Shown in pieces: positions 47,134 through 58,752 of a stretch of DNA of 64,000 bases. A model generated the notes under the pieces. That model saw nothing but the letters and a program-made list of their open reading frames with translations, did no database searches and had not been told where the DNA came from. The stretch is from Dokdonella sp. (lineage in GTDB: Bacteria > Pseudomonadota > Gammaproteobacteria > Xanthomonadales > Rhodanobacteraceae): NCBI RefSeq assembly GCF_019634815.1, contig NZ_JAHCAP010000002.1, forward strand, positions 1-64,000, read 5' to 3'. How positions within the stretch are numbered: position 1 is the first letter of the stretch; the number at the start of each line of letters is the position of its first letter. A program made the position numbers and the translations under genes.

Positions 47134-48195
47134 GTGGCCGGGGTTGATTCGACGCGGGCATTGAGCGAGGCGTTGTTTGCGCCACTCGATCAGGGGTTGG
47201 TCGGTATCGGCGCCGATCAGCGCGTGCTCGTGCTCAGCGCGAGCGAGGCGCAGAGCTGGCGCATGCGCGCGGGTGCTCACTGGCGCTGCGAGCAGAGCTT
47301 CAAGCCGTGGGCGACGGCCTTGACGTCGGCAGGTCTGCGCACGGCGCAAGCCATCGCCGAAGCGGACTTCGATGCGGTGTTGATCTACGTGCCGCGCCAG
47401 CGCGAACGCGCGCGGGCCTTGTTCGCGAGTGCCGCGCGGCGCGTGCGCGAAGGCGGCATCGTGCTTGCCGCGCAAGCCAATCAGGAGGGCGCGCGTTCGG
47501 CGCAGGCCGATCTGGCGGCCTTGCTCGGGCCATTGCAGCACCTGTCGCAACGCAAGTGCCGGGTGTTCTGGACGCGGCGCGAGCAGATGCGCATCGACAC
47601 CGATCTGCTGACGCAGTGGCAGGCCTTGGGTGAGGTGCAGCGGGTCGGTGAGCACGGTCATTGGAGCCGACCGGGGTTGTTCGCCTGGGATCGCATCGAT
47701 GCTGGATCGGCGCTGCTGGCGCGTCATTTGCCGGACACGCTGGCCGGACGTGTCGCTGATCTCGGTGCGGCCTGGGGCTATCTGTCCTGCGTCATCGCCC
47801 AGCGCTGCAGCAGTGTGAGATCGATTGAGCTGTACGAAGCCGAAGCGCTCGCGCTCGAGCCGGCGCGGCGCAATCTCGATGAAGCCGCTGCGGCGTGCGC
47901 GCATGCGCCCGTGATTCGCATCCACTGGCATGACGTCACCGAAGGCTTGCCGCGGCGCTTCGACGTGGTGGTGATGAATCCACCGTTTCATGCAGGCCGC
48001 GCCGATGCGCCCGAACTCGGACAGGCCTTCATCGATGCCGCCGCCGATACACTCGAACCACCGGGCGAACTGTGGCTGGTTGCCAATCGCCATCTGCCCT
48101 ACGAGGCACGGCTCGCGCGTCGCTTCGAGCAGGTGCAGGCGATGGCCGACGAGAGCGGTTTCAAGGTGCTGTGTGCGCGAGGCGTGCGCGCATGA
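47134..48195 (+). CDS. rsmC: 16S rRNA (guanine-N2) methyltransferase, RsmC-like
   Basis: The protein has 353 residues from a GTG at 47134 with GGGACAGG upstream. It has the two-domain layout of RsmC/RlmG: a degenerate N-terminal methyltransferase-like domain and a C-terminal catalytic one with motif I VADLGAAWGYLSCVIA and the N-P-P-F motif in VVVMNPPFHAGR. RsmC methylates G1207 of 16S rRNA; RlmG is the alternative within the same architecture. Its stop overlaps the rsuA start by 4 nt. Confidence 0.8.
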   Translation: MAGVDSTRALSEALFAPLDQGLVGIGADQRVLVLSASEAQSWRMRAGAHWRCEQSFKPWATALTSAGLRTAQAIAEADFDAVLIYVPRQRERARALFASAARRVREGGIVLAAQANQEGARSAQADLAALLGPLQHLSQRKCRVFWTRREQMRIDTDLLTQWQALGEVQRVGEHGHWSRPGLFAWDRIDAGSALLARHLPDTLAGRVADLGAAWGYLSCVIAQRCSSVRSIELYEAEALALEPARRNLDEAAAACAHAPVIRIHWHDVTEGLPRRFDVVVMNPPFHAGRADAPELGQAFIDAAADTLEPPGELWLVANRHLPYEARLARRFEQVQAMADESGFKVLCARGVRA

Positions 48196-48902
48196 AACTG
48201 GTCAAGCACATCGCCGGTCTCGGCTACGGCTCGCGCCGCGAGGTGATCGCGCTGCTGCGGGCGGGGCGCGTGACCGATGCGGATGGTGCAGTGCTTGGCG
48301 AGCGCGATGCGATCGAGCATGCGCGTATCCGTCTCGACGGCCAAGCACTCGATGTCGCGCCCGGGTTCATCGCGATGCTGCACAAGCCGGTCGGTTACAC
48401 CTGTTCGACGCGCGATGCCGGCCGGCTCGTCCACGACCTGTTGCCGTCGCGCTGGCGTGCGCGAAATCCGCAGGTCTCGACCGTGGGCCGGCTCGATCGC
48501 GAGACTTCGGGTCTGCTGCTGCTCACCGATGATGGCGGTCTGCTGCATCGGATCATCTCGCCGCGAGCGCAGGTGGAGAAGGTCTACGAAGTGGAACTTG
48601 CGCAGGACTTGCGCGGCGATGAAGCGGCCTTGTTCGCCAGCGGCAAACTGCTGCTTGATGGCGAAACCACAACGCTCGCACCTGCGCGACTCCAGGCGCT
48701 CGGTCCGCGCAGCGCGCGTCTCACGGTGTGCGAGGGCCGCTACCATCAGGTGCGGCGGATGTTTGCCGCAACCGGCAATCATGTCGTGCGCTTGCATCGC
48801 GCTGCTGTCGGCTCGCTTGAATTGCGCGGACTTGCGTCAGGGCAGTGGCGGCTGCTCGAAGACGACGATGTGGCGCTGGTCTTCGGCGCGCGCAAGCCGT
48901 GA
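48192..48902 (+). CDS. rsuA: 16S rRNA pseudouridine synthase RsuA
   Basis: The protein has 236 residues with an N-terminal S4-like domain (MKLVKHIAGLGYGSRREV) and the catalytic aspartate in VGRLDRETSGLLLLTDDGG. CEGRYHQVRRMFAATGNHV is the RsuA/RluB signature near the C-terminus. It isomerises U516 of 16S rRNA. It is translationally coupled to rsmC, so two 16S rRNA modifiers are made together. Confidence 0.9.
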   Translation: MKLVKHIAGLGYGSRREVIALLRAGRVTDADGAVLGERDAIEHARIRLDGQALDVAPGFIAMLHKPVGYTCSTRDAGRLVHDLLPSRWRARNPQVSTVGRLDRETSGLLLLTDDGGLLHRIISPRAQVEKVYEVELAQDLRGDEAALFASGKLLLDGETTTLAPARLQALGPRSARLTVCEGRYHQVRRMFAATGNHVVRLHRAAVGSLELRGLASGQWRLLEDDDVALVFGARKP

Positions 48903-48964
48903 TCGCAATGCGGCGTGGGATCGGCTTCACACGCGCCTGCCCGGGTTCGTGCGATGCTGGAGGC

Positions 48965-49810
48965 ATGCATTGCGCGTCGAACAAGAAGTTGAATCGTGGG
49001 CATCGCCCGCGCGGGCGTTTCCGGGTGATTGCGACTGGTTCGCGCCGGGCCGTCGCCAGCTTCGCGTTGAGTCTGCTTGCGCTCGGCAGTGTGGCCGTGT
49101 CTGCGCTCGAAGTGCGTCAGGTCGATCACGACGGCGAGCGCTATCAGGTCGTCGAACTCGACCTGCGCCACGACCGGCTCGATCTGCGCTGGCAGGATGG
49201 CGAGGGTCATGCGCTGGCGAGCATCGAGGGTCTGCGCGCCTGGGCAGACGCCCATCATCGCACCCTGCTGTTTGCGGCCAATGCGGGCATCTACGATCAG
49301 GCGTTTCGACCGCTGGGCCTGCACATCGAGGACGGTACGACCTGGCGGCGGCTCAACACCGTGCGTTTGCCGGGGACGGTCGGCAATTTCTCGATGCAGC
49401 CCAATGGCGTGTTCTACGTCGATCGCAATGGCAAGGCGGGTGTGATGACGACCGCGCAGTGGCAGAGCAAGCCACCTGCGGCGCGCATCGCCAGCCAGTC
49501 GGGGCCGATGCTGGTGGTGGATGGCGAGGTCAATGCGAGCTTCGATACCAAATCGAACAGTCGCAAGATCCGCAGCGGCGTGTGCGCGCCCACACCCGAA
49601 TCGGTTGTGTTCGCGATCAGCACGGCGCCGGTGTCATTTCATCGCTTTGGCAGTTTCATGCGCGATGCGCTCGGCTGCCGCGATGCCTTGTTTCTCGATG
49701 GCAGTCTGTCGCAGTTCTGGACGCCGCAGACGGGCTATGTCGGCGCGCCGGCGCCGATGCTCAAGCCCTTTGTCGGCATGTTCGAGGTGCTTTCTGAGCC
49801 TGCGCAGTAG
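48965..49810 (+). CDS. Phosphodiester glycosidase (NAGPA-domain) family protein, exported
   Basis: The protein has 281 residues. A basic N-terminus with RRAVASFALSLLALGSVAVSALE forms a signal peptide. The domain has LFAANAGIYDQAFRPLGLHIEDG, GNFSMQPNGVF and DALFLDGSLSQFW, which match the NAGPA/DUF2233 family (phosphodiester alpha-GlcNAcase-like). It may remove a sugar phosphodiester cap from a glycan or wall polymer. It starts 62 nt after rsuA and ends before a strong convergent hairpin. Confidence 0.85.
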   Translation: MHCASNKKLNRGHRPRGRFRVIATGSRRAVASFALSLLALGSVAVSALEVRQVDHDGERYQVVELDLRHDRLDLRWQDGEGHALASIEGLRAWADAHHRTLLFAANAGIYDQAFRPLGLHIEDGTTWRRLNTVRLPGTVGNFSMQPNGVFYVDRNGKAGVMTTAQWQSKPPAARIASQSGPMLVVDGEVNASFDTKSNSRKIRSGVCAPTPESVVFAISTAPVSFHRFGSFMRDALGCRDALFLDGSLSQFWTPQTGYVGAPAPMLKPFVGMFEVLSEPAQ

Positions 49811-49836
49811 CGGAGCCCGAGCTCTGATGCAAAGCA

Positions 49837-49858
49837 AAGCCCGCCATTCGGCGGGCTT
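49837..49858. terminator. Bidirectional terminator hairpin
   Basis: AAGCCCGCC-ATTC-GGCGGGCTT, a perfect 9-bp stem with a tetraloop, A-rich on the left and T-bearing on the right, lies between convergent stops at 49810 and 49885. Confidence 0.8.
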
Positions 49859-49884
49859 GCGATCGCGTGTTGCAACACAAGCGC

Positions 49885-50037
49885 TCAGTGCGCAAGTTCG
49901 GTCGTCGGCAACTTGGTCATGCCGCTGGACTCCATTGAACGAGCGAGTTTCTTCTCGTGTTTGGCCGCGCGCTTTTCCTTGAAACTGCGCATCGGTTTCT
50001 TCTTGTCATTGTGACGCTGATGGTCCAAGCCCTTCAT
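49885..50037 (-). CDS. Small basic protein, 50 residues
   Basis: The ATG at 50037 has a near-ideal ribosome binding site, AGGAGG at 50049-50044, 6 nt upstream. The product is very lysine- and arginine-rich (RHNDKKKPMRSFKEKRAAK) with a short neutral tail ending TELAH, and no hydrophobic segment. It may bind RNA, DNA or the ribosome, but this is only inferred from charge. It ends at a shared terminator. A strong ribosome site on so small a gene suggests abundant translation. Confidence 0.75.
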   Translation of the reverse strand: MKGLDHQRHNDKKKPMRSFKEKRAAKHEKKLARSMESSGMTKLPTTELAH

Positions 50038-50155
50038 GGAATCCTCCTGGACGAGTGTCCTGTCATCGATGGGCGTGCGCCATCCTAGTCCGATCAGTTG
50101 AGCGGTCAATGCACTGGCGCGGGGTCGTTTCGCATTCGTTTCGTTTTCGCGCAAA

Positions 50156-51379
50156 TCAATTTGCGTCACTGGCGAGACGGCCGCCGACTCGCACCTCACG
50201 CGCGAGCGGGCCGCCGATCCAGTAGCAAAGCTCGGCGGGTTCGTGGACGTTCCACAACACGAAATCGGCGCGCTGGCCGACCGCGAGCGTGCCACGGTCA
50301 TCCAGACCCAGCGCACGCGCGGCATGCACGGTCGCGCCGAGCATGGCTTCCAGCGGCGTCAGACGGAACAAGGTGCAGGCCATGCTCATCGCCAGACGCA
50401 GCGACAGCAGCGGCGAGGTGCCGGGATTGAGATCAGTCGCGACCGCGATGGCGACCCCAGCGTTGCGGAATTCCCCGATCGGCGGCAGACGCGTCTCGCG
50501 CAGCGCGTAGAACGCGCCTGGCAGCAGCACCGCGACCGTGCCGGCGGCGGCCATTGCGCGCACGCCGTCGGCGTTGGTCCATTCCAGATGGTCGGCCGAC
50601 AGCGCGCCGAACTCCGCAGCGAGGGCGGCGCCGCCAAGGTCGGAGAGCTGGTCGGCGTGCAATTTGACGCGCAGTCCGAGTGCGCTGGCCCGCTCGAATA
50701 CGCGTCGCGTCTGCGCAGGCGTGAAGGCGATCTTCTCGCAGAATGCATCGACGGCATCGACGAGTCCCGCCTGAGCTGCGGCGGGCAGGATGTGCGTGCA
50801 GATCTCGTCGATCCAGTCATCGGCGCGACCGGCGAATTCGGGCGGCAGGGCATGCGCGGCAAGCAGGGTGGTGGCGACGTCGATGCCAAGCACCGCGCCG
50901 ATTCGGCGCGCCACGCGCAGCATCTTGATTTCATCGTCGAGATCGAGCCCGTAGCCGGACTTGATCTCGAGCGTGGTGACGCCATCGGCGAGCAGGGCGC
51001 GTGCACGCGGCAAGGACTGCGCGAGCAGCTCGTCCTCGCTGGCTGCGCGGGTCGCGCGCACGCTCGAGGCGATGCCGCCACCCGCGCGTGCAATCTCCTC
51101 ATAACTCGCGCCGTGCAGGCGCTGCTCGAACTCGCGCGCGCGATCGCTGCCGAAGACCAGGTGGGTGTGGCAATCGATCAATCCCGGCGTCACCAGCGTG
51201 CCCCGTGCCGACAGCGTTTGTGTCGCGCTGACTCCGGCAGGGATCGCATCCTGTGCGCCGACCCAGACGATGCGGCCATCACGCCAGCCCAGCGCGCCCC
51301 TGTCGATGAGGCCGTAGCCCGCATCGGCGAGCGTGGCAAGGCGTGCATCCACCAGCAGGCCGTCCCAGAGTGCAGTCAT
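50156..51379 (-). CDS. hutI: Imidazolonepropionase
   Basis: The protein has 407 residues and belongs to the amidohydrolase superfamily. It hydrolyses imidazolone-propionate to formimidoylglutamate, the step between HutU and HutF. Metal and substrate motifs include [37 protein letters not shown] and TDLNPGTSP. The ATG at 51379 is preceded by a CATAAT -10-like box at 51418-51413. It is transcribed away from the M23 peptidase and hutF genes. Confidence 0.95.
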   Translation of the reverse strand: MTALWDGLLVDARLATLADAGYGLIDRGALGWRDGRIVWVGAQDAIPAGVSATQTLSARGTLVTPGLIDCHTHLVFGSDRAREFEQRLHGASYEEIARAGGGIASSVRATRAASEDELLAQSLPRARALLADGVTTLEIKSGYGLDLDDEIKMLRVARRIGAVLGIDVATTLLAAHALPPEFAGRADDWIDEICTHILPAAAQAGLVDAVDAFCEKIAFTPAQTRRVFERASALGLRVKLHADQLSDLGGAALAAEFGALSADHLEWTNADGVRAMAAAGTVAVLLPGAFYALRETRLPPIGEFRNAGVAIAVATDLNPGTSPLLSLRLAMSMACTLFRLTPLEAMLGATVHAARALGLDDRGTLAVGQRADFVLWNVHEPAELCYWIGGPLAREVRVGGRLASDAN

Positions 51380-51530
51380 CGTGATCGATCCGTTTCGCCG
51401 CGATCCTTCGCGATTATGACCCAAGGCAAGTCTGGGGCGCCGGCCCTCGCCGGGATGAGGTTCCGCATGAAGCTTTGAGGCAAGGCCGCGTGGCAGCGTA
51501 TGCTCTCGCGTTCACTCCTGGGGAAAGATC

Positions 51531-52730
51531 ATGTCGTCGAGTCGATTCCGGAGCATGCCAGGCTTGCTGCTGTGCCTGTTGCTGTGGTCTTCACTTCCCG
51601 CGCAAGCCCAGTTGAGACAGGTGCCCGCGTCGAGCGCGCCCCTGCCGCTCAATCCCCTGGCCTTGTCGGTCGCGCAGGCGCCGCAGGCGTTCCGTGCGAG
51701 TGATGGCCGCACGCACCTGAGTTTCGAACTGCTGGCCCTGAACATGACCAATGCGGTCTTGCCGCTGCGATCGATCGAGGTATTTCCTGCATCGGGTGGG
51801 CAGGCGCTGCTCAGTTACACGGGCGATTCCATTGCCGCGCATCTGAGCCCGCTCGCGGCGTGGACGCAGCAGATCGACCGCATCGGGGCAAGCGCTGCCG
51901 CGACGATCTGGATCGATCTGGCCTTGGCTGCCGATCAGGCGCAGCCAACGGCGCTCGAGGTCAGGGTCGGTGTCGAGGGTGCGGGCATCAGCGCAAGTGA
52001 CGCGATCACGCGCGTGGTGATCGGTGTCGACGCGCGGCCAGTGCGCGTGCTGCATCCGCCGCTCGCGGGCAAATCATGGGCGGTGCTCGAAGCCTGTTGC
52101 GATGCCGCCAATCATCATCGGCGCGGTCAGCGCTCGGTTGATGGCCATCTGGTGTTGCCCGAGCGTTTCGCGATCGATTTCGTGCAATTGAACGCCAAGG
52201 CCGACGCCTACCGTGGCAGCAATGTCAACGAACACTATTTCGGCTTTGGCAAGGACGTGCTCGCGGTGGCCGACGCCAGCGTCGTCGATGTCTACGATGA
52301 ACTCGCCGATGTGCCAGCCGGCGCGCCGCTGCCGCCGCCGAGCCTGCCGCGTGCGGGCGGCAATCACGTGATTCTCGATCTGGGGGATGGCGTGTGGGCG
52401 ATGTATGGCCACCTCAAGGCACGCAGCGTGCGCGTCAAGGCGGGCGATCGCGTGCGTGCGGGGCAGGTGCTTGCGCAACTGGGCAACAACGGCAATTCCG
52501 ATCTGCCGCACCTGCACTTCCAGCTCATGGACAGCCGCAATTTCGCACTCGCGCAAGGCGTGCCTTTCGTTTTTGACCGCTACGAACTCGTCGGACATGC
52601 CGACGCGCAGGCCAGTCGCATCATTGCGCTGGATCGGCCCGAACGGCGCGAGCGTGAGCTTCCGCTGACCTTGTCGATCGTCGATTTCGCGCCGGCGGCG
52701 AAAGGCGGGACGCCAGAGCGGGCGCGATAG
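51531..52730 (+). CDS. Secreted M23-type (LytM-like) metallopeptidase
   Basis: The protein has 399 residues with a signal peptide ending SLPAQAQ. An N-terminal beta-rich domain (about 30-190) precedes the peptidase region with NEHYFGFGKDVLAV (His and Asp zinc ligands by position), GNHVILDLGDGVWAMYGHL and the H-x-H in LPHLHFQL. The domain resembles those M23 members that act outside wall hydrolysis; it may still cut peptidoglycan. GGGGAAAG lies before the ATG. hutF follows 58 nt later, a link of unclear meaning. Confidence 0.82.
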   Translation: MSSSRFRSMPGLLLCLLLWSSLPAQAQLRQVPASSAPLPLNPLALSVAQAPQAFRASDGRTHLSFELLALNMTNAVLPLRSIEVFPASGGQALLSYTGDSIAAHLSPLAAWTQQIDRIGASAAATIWIDLALAADQAQPTALEVRVGVEGAGISASDAITRVVIGVDARPVRVLHPPLAGKSWAVLEACCDAANHHRRGQRSVDGHLVLPERFAIDFVQLNAKADAYRGSNVNEHYFGFGKDVLAVADASVVDVYDELADVPAGAPLPPPSLPRAGGNHVILDLGDGVWAMYGHLKARSVRVKAGDRVRAGQVLAQLGNNGNSDLPHLHFQLMDSRNFALAQGVPFVFDRYELVGHADAQASRIIALDRPERRERELPLTLSIVDFAPAAKGGTPERAR

Positions 52731-52788
52731 CTGGAATCCGCATCGGTGGGCCGCTAGGCTCGCGGCTTTGCCCCCGCTTGGAGCGCGC

Positions 52789-54171
52789 ATGTCTTCCTTG
52801 TCCCTGCTGGCCGACCATGTCTGGCTCGACGGGCGCTTTGCTGCCTCCACTGCCTTGCAAGTCGACTCCGGCAAGCTGCACGCGGTGCCAGTCGCCGATG
52901 CGCAGGGCGAGCGCATCGGGCGTTTCGTGGTGCCCGGCATGCCGAACCTGCATTCGCATGCGTTTCAGCGCGCGATGGCCGGGCTGGCCGAACGGCGCTC
53001 GCTCGATGCATCAAGCACGGTGTCGGCGAACGACAGCTTCTGGACCTGGCGCGAGGTCATGTATGCCTTCGCCGGCTGCATCGGACCTGCGGATCTGCAG
53101 GCGATTGCCGCGCAGCTCTATGTCGAGATGCTCAAGGCAGGCTACACCCAGGTCTGCGAGTTCCACTATCTGCACCACCAGCCCGATGGTCGGCCTTATG
53201 CCGACCCTGCGGCGATGTCGCTGGCCTTGATCGAGGCCGCGCGCGACGCGGGCATCGGCCTTACCCTGTTGCCGACGCTGTACATGAGCGGCGGTTTCGA
53301 TGGTCGCGCGTTGTCTGAACGCCAGCGTCGCTTCGGCCACGAAGTCGATGCGTTCCTGCGTTTGGTCGACGGTCTGCGAGCGCTGGAGTCGCCCCTGCTG
53401 CGCGTGGGCATCGCCTTGCATTCGCTGCGTGCGGTGCCGCCGACGGCACTGGACGAGCTGCTGGCGAGCGGCCTGGCGGGCAACTGCCCGATCCATATCC
53501 ATATCGCCGAACAGATCGGCGAAGTGCAGGACTGTCTGGCGATCCGCAAGGCGCGTCCGGTCGAGTGGTTGCTCGATCACGCGCCGGTCGATGCGCGCTG
53601 GTGCCTGGTCCACGCCACGCATCTGACGGCCGATGAAACGCGGCGCCTGGCCGCGAGCGGCGCGATCGCGGGCCTGTGTCCGACCACCGAGGCCAATCTG
53701 GGGGACGGACTGTTTCCACTGCGTGACTTTCTGGATGCCACGGGCGTGATCGGCATCGGCTCGGACAGTCATATCTCGGTGTCGCCGGTCGAGGAACTGC
53801 GCTGGCTCGAATACGGACAGCGCTTGGTCACGCGCCATCGCAACGTGAGCGCAAGTGCGGCCACGCCGAGTACGGGTGAGTGCCTGTTCGCACACGCGCT
53901 CGTTGGTGGCGCGCAGGCCAGTGGCATGCCGATCGGGCGGCTGGACGCGGCGCGCGCGGACCTGCTCGTGCTCGAGGATGCCGCGCCGCTGCTTGCCGGG
54001 CGCGATGCGGCGCACGCGATCGACACCTGGCTGTTTGCCGGCAACGCCAATCTCGTGCGCGACGTGATGGTGGCTGGGCGCTGGCAAGTGCGCGGCGGAC
54101 ATCACCACGACGAGGAACGCATCGCCGCACGCTACCGCACGGTCGTCGAGCGCCTCGTGCGCAGGTTCTGA
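52789..54171 (+). CDS. hutF: Formimidoylglutamate deiminase
   Basis: The protein has 460 residues, an amidohydrolase that turns N-formimidoyl-L-glutamate into N-formyl-L-glutamate and ammonia, giving the substrate of HutG. Features: VPGMPNLHSHAFQRAMAGL (metal histidines), FHYLHHQP, IHIHIAEQ and GIGSDSHIS (catalytic Asp). Its presence together with hutG shows the five-step histidine route rather than the formiminoglutamase route. The ATG at 52789 has GGAG upstream. Confidence 0.94.
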   Translation: MSSLSLLADHVWLDGRFAASTALQVDSGKLHAVPVADAQGERIGRFVVPGMPNLHSHAFQRAMAGLAERRSLDASSTVSANDSFWTWREVMYAFAGCIGPADLQAIAAQLYVEMLKAGYTQVCEFHYLHHQPDGRPYADPAAMSLALIEAARDAGIGLTLLPTLYMSGGFDGRALSERQRRFGHEVDAFLRLVDGLRALESPLLRVGIALHSLRAVPPTALDELLASGLAGNCPIHIHIAEQIGEVQDCLAIRKARPVEWLLDHAPVDARWCLVHATHLTADETRRLAASGAIAGLCPTTEANLGDGLFPLRDFLDATGVIGIGSDSHISVSPVEELRWLEYGQRLVTRHRNVSASAATPSTGECLFAHALVGGAQASGMPIGRLDAARADLLVLEDAAPLLAGRDAAHAIDTWLFAGNANLVRDVMVAGRWQVRGGHHHDEERIAARYRTVVERLVRRF

Positions 54172-54227
54172 CCGGTCAGGGGTGGCGAGACGGCGTCACG
54201 CCACGTCGCCGCGCGGACCCGCGATGT

Positions 54228-55478
54228 TCAGCGCGACCCTTCGCGCAATGCCGGAAGCAGCGGTGCCAGCTTGCCGTCGTTGGGCCGCCCCTGGATGCGC
54301 AGCAGATGCGCGAGCAGGGGATAGACATCGACGTTGTCGAACTCCGGCAGGACCAGGCCGCGACGGAAATCCGGACCGCGCGCGATGAAGAGCGCCTGCA
54401 TTTGCGGCGCGTCGTTGTCATAGCCATGTTCACCGCGCGTCGGGTGCCGCCCCGGCCGGTCGTATTCATGCGTGCTGATCATGCCGCCGACTTCGGCCAC
54501 GCAGACGATCGGAGGCAGGCGAGGATTGCTGCCATAGTGGAAGCGCGCCGGCAGCTCGCCCTTGCGCCAGCAGCTCATGTGCGGATGCGGTTTGAGCAGG
54601 GCCGCATCGACCGCAGCTTCCTTGCCGGGTTTGGGCGTCATGGTGGAGACCACGCCGTAGTTGTCGACCTTGACATCGTCGAGTGGTACCACGTCATCAA
54701 GGTAGGTGCGCAATTCCGGCTTGGTTGCCGCCGAGCCGTGGTCGGAAACGATCACCAGATCGGTTTGGTCATACAGGCCGCGATCGCGCAGGCCGGCCAC
54801 GAGACGCGCGATGGCAGCGTCGACGGTGCCAAGTGCGTCGTTCACTTCCTTCGAGTCGGGGCCGAAGCCGTGGCCGGCATGGTCGACGTCGTCGAAATAC
54901 AGGGTAAGGAACTGCGGGCGGCGTGCGAGCGGCAGGTCGATCCAGCGCAACAGATGATCGACGCGCTCGTTGGGCGTCATCGCGCCGTCGAAATACAGCC
55001 AGTGATCGGGCCGCACGCCAGCGATTGCCACGTCGGAGCCGGGCCAGAACATGGTCGCGGTGCGCAGCCCCTGCTTTTGTGCGGTCACCCAGATCGGCTC
55101 GCCGCCCCACCAGTGCGGGTTGGCCGTCGAGTAGCGATCCTTGTAGATGAAGGCGTCGCCGCTGGCGGGATCCTTGAAGCGGTTGTTGATGATGCCGTGA
55201 TGATCCGGGTAGAGCCCGGTGACCAGGGTGTAGTGATTGGGGAAGGTCAACGATGGGAACGCGGGCTTCATCGCCACCGCGCGCACACCCTCATCGGCGA
55301 GCGCCTTGAGCGTAGGTGTGCGCTGGCGCTGGAGGAAGTCGGGGCGAAAGCCGTCGATCGAAACGAGGATCACCAGTGGGCGCGCGGCAAGCTGAGCCTG
55401 CACTTTGGTGCGTGGCTGCTGCGCGCAGCCGGTGGCGATGACGAGGAGGAAGACGATCAGCAGGGACAGACGACGCAT
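54228..55478 (-). CDS. Nucleotide pyrophosphatase/phosphodiesterase-like lipoprotein
   Basis: The protein has 416 residues. The signal peptide ends in the lipobox ATGC, so it is probably lipid-anchored. The alkaline-phosphatase-superfamily core has metal-binding VSIDGFRPDFL, the threonine nucleophile in FPSLTFPNHYTLVTGLYP, DDVDHAGH and VSDHGSA, as in NPP enzymes. It probably hydrolyses nucleotide or other phosphodiesters in the periplasm. It converges with hutF. Confidence 0.9.
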   Translation of the reverse strand: MRRLSLLIVFLLVIATGCAQQPRTKVQAQLAARPLVILVSIDGFRPDFLQRQRTPTLKALADEGVRAVAMKPAFPSLTFPNHYTLVTGLYPDHHGIINNRFKDPASGDAFIYKDRYSTANPHWWGGEPIWVTAQKQGLRTATMFWPGSDVAIAGVRPDHWLYFDGAMTPNERVDHLLRWIDLPLARRPQFLTLYFDDVDHAGHGFGPDSKEVNDALGTVDAAIARLVAGLRDRGLYDQTDLVIVSDHGSAATKPELRTYLDDVVPLDDVKVDNYGVVSTMTPKPGKEAAVDAALLKPHPHMSCWRKGELPARFHYGSNPRLPPIVCVAEVGGMISTHEYDRPGRHPTRGEHGYDNDAPQMQALFIARGPDFRRGLVLPEFDNVDVYPLLAHLLRIQGRPNDGKLAPLLPALREGSR

Positions 55479-55572
55479 GGGCAACACGCTGGCGAAAAGA
55501 AGCAATCCTCGCCCAGTCGCGCGTTCATGGCCAGACGCACTGCCGCAAGTTCGGTCCCGGGAGGCCGTCATT

Positions 55573-56850
55573 TCAACGGCGCCGCGGAGTTTCCATCTGC
55601 GGCAGGAACCAGGCGAGCAGGCCGATGGCGGGCAACCAGGCGCAGATCGCGTAGACCGACTGGATGCCGATGTGATCGGCGAGCGCGCCAAGCACGGCTG
55701 CGCCCAGCCCTCCCATGCCGAAGGCGAAACCGAAGAACAGCCCCGCGATCACGCCGGTGCGGCCGGGCACGAGTTCCTGCGCGTAGACGAGGATCGCGGC
55801 GAACGCCGAAGAAAGGATCAGTCCGATCAGTACCGAGAGCAGGCTCGTCCACAGCAGGTTTGCATGTGGCAACAGCAGGGTGAACGGCAGCACACCGAGG
55901 ATCGAGCCCCAGATCACGTACTTGCGGCCGATACGATCGCCGATCGGCCCACCCGCGAGCGTGCCCGCGGCGACCGCGCCGAGAAACACGAACAGGTGCA
56001 ACTGCGCGGCCTGTGCATCGAGCTTGAAGCGCTCCATGAGATAGAAGGTGTAGTAGCTGGAAATGCTCGCCAGATAGAAGTACTTGGAGAAGATCAGCAG
56101 GCCAAGCACCACCAGCGTCGCCACGATCGTGCGGCGCGGCAGGCGCGAGCCGGCCTTGGCCGCCGCCTGCGCGGCGCGATGCGCCGACAGGTGCGTGCCA
56201 TACCAGCGGCCGATGCGCGTGAGCAGCACCATCGCCACCAGCGCGGCGATCGCGAACCATTCGACGCTGGTCTGCCCACGCGGCATCACCAGATAGGCGG
56301 CCAGCAGCGGCCCGAGCGCCGAGCCGAGATTGCCGCCGACCTGGAACACCGATTGCGCCAGACCATGCTGGCCGCCAGAGGCCATGCGCGCGACACGCGA
56401 GGACTCGGGGTGGAACACGGACGAACCCGAGCCGACCAGCGCCGCCGCCAGCAGCAGCACCGGAAAGGTCGGTGCATGCGCGAGCAGCAGCAGGCCACAG
56501 AGCGTGCAGGCCATGCCGATCACCAGCGAGTACGGCAGCGGATGCCGGTCGGTGTAGATGCCCACCAGCGGCTGCAGCAGCGAAGCGGTGAGCTGGAAAG
56601 TCAGCGTGATCAGCCCGATCTGGCCGAAACTCAGCGCGAAATTGTCCTTGAGCAGCGGGTAGATCGCCGGCAACAAGGACTGGATCATGTCGTTGAGCAG
56701 GTGACAGGTGCTGAGCATCAGCAGGATCGGAAACGCCGTACGCGTCGCCGCGGCCGCGCGTGAAGCCGGCAGGCCAGGATCCCCGGTCAGCGCCGCATCG
56801 ATCGGCGAGGGGACATCGGGGACAGGGGAATCCAGGGATTGGGCAGACAT
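55573..56850 (-). CDS. MFS transporter, fosmidomycin-resistance (Fsr) type
   Basis: The protein has 425 residues with a short cytoplasmic N-terminus and about twelve membrane segments. LLMLSTCHLLNDMIQSLLPAIYPLLK (opening helix), GIYTDRHPLPYSL in the loop between helices 2 and 3, and PESSRVARMASGGQHGLAQS are typical of Fsr-like exporters. It likely extrudes small molecules by proton antiport. GATAAT at 56865-56860 lies only 9 nt before the ATG, so this gene may also have little or no leader. Confidence 0.85.
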   Translation of the reverse strand: MSAQSLDSPVPDVPSPIDAALTGDPGLPASRAAAATRTAFPILLMLSTCHLLNDMIQSLLPAIYPLLKDNFALSFGQIGLITLTFQLTASLLQPLVGIYTDRHPLPYSLVIGMACTLCGLLLLAHAPTFPVLLLAAALVGSGSSVFHPESSRVARMASGGQHGLAQSVFQVGGNLGSALGPLLAAYLVMPRGQTSVEWFAIAALVAMVLLTRIGRWYGTHLSAHRAAQAAAKAGSRLPRRTIVATLVVLGLLIFSKYFYLASISSYYTFYLMERFKLDAQAAQLHLFVFLGAVAAGTLAGGPIGDRIGRKYVIWGSILGVLPFTLLLPHANLLWTSLLSVLIGLILSSAFAAILVYAQELVPGRTGVIAGLFFGFAFGMGGLGAAVLGALADHIGIQSVYAICAWLPAIGLLAWFLPQMETPRRR

Positions 56851-56961
56851 GGGTCGCCGATTATCGGTGAACGCCGACCCGCTGGCATAGGCTTGAAGCC
56901 ACGCCTGCCTTGCCGGACCGGCGCGTCGTTGCATACCCTCGCCGCGTTCGGGGCAAGCGGG

Positions 56962-58653
<1,692 letters not shown>

Positions 58654-58752
58654 ACGCAGCGGCGGTGCCGATTCTTGCTTGATATCGCCAATCCGTTTCA
58701 TTGAACTTTGACAGTTGAGGTCCCGGCCACGCCCGGGAAGACGGTGCCTGAA

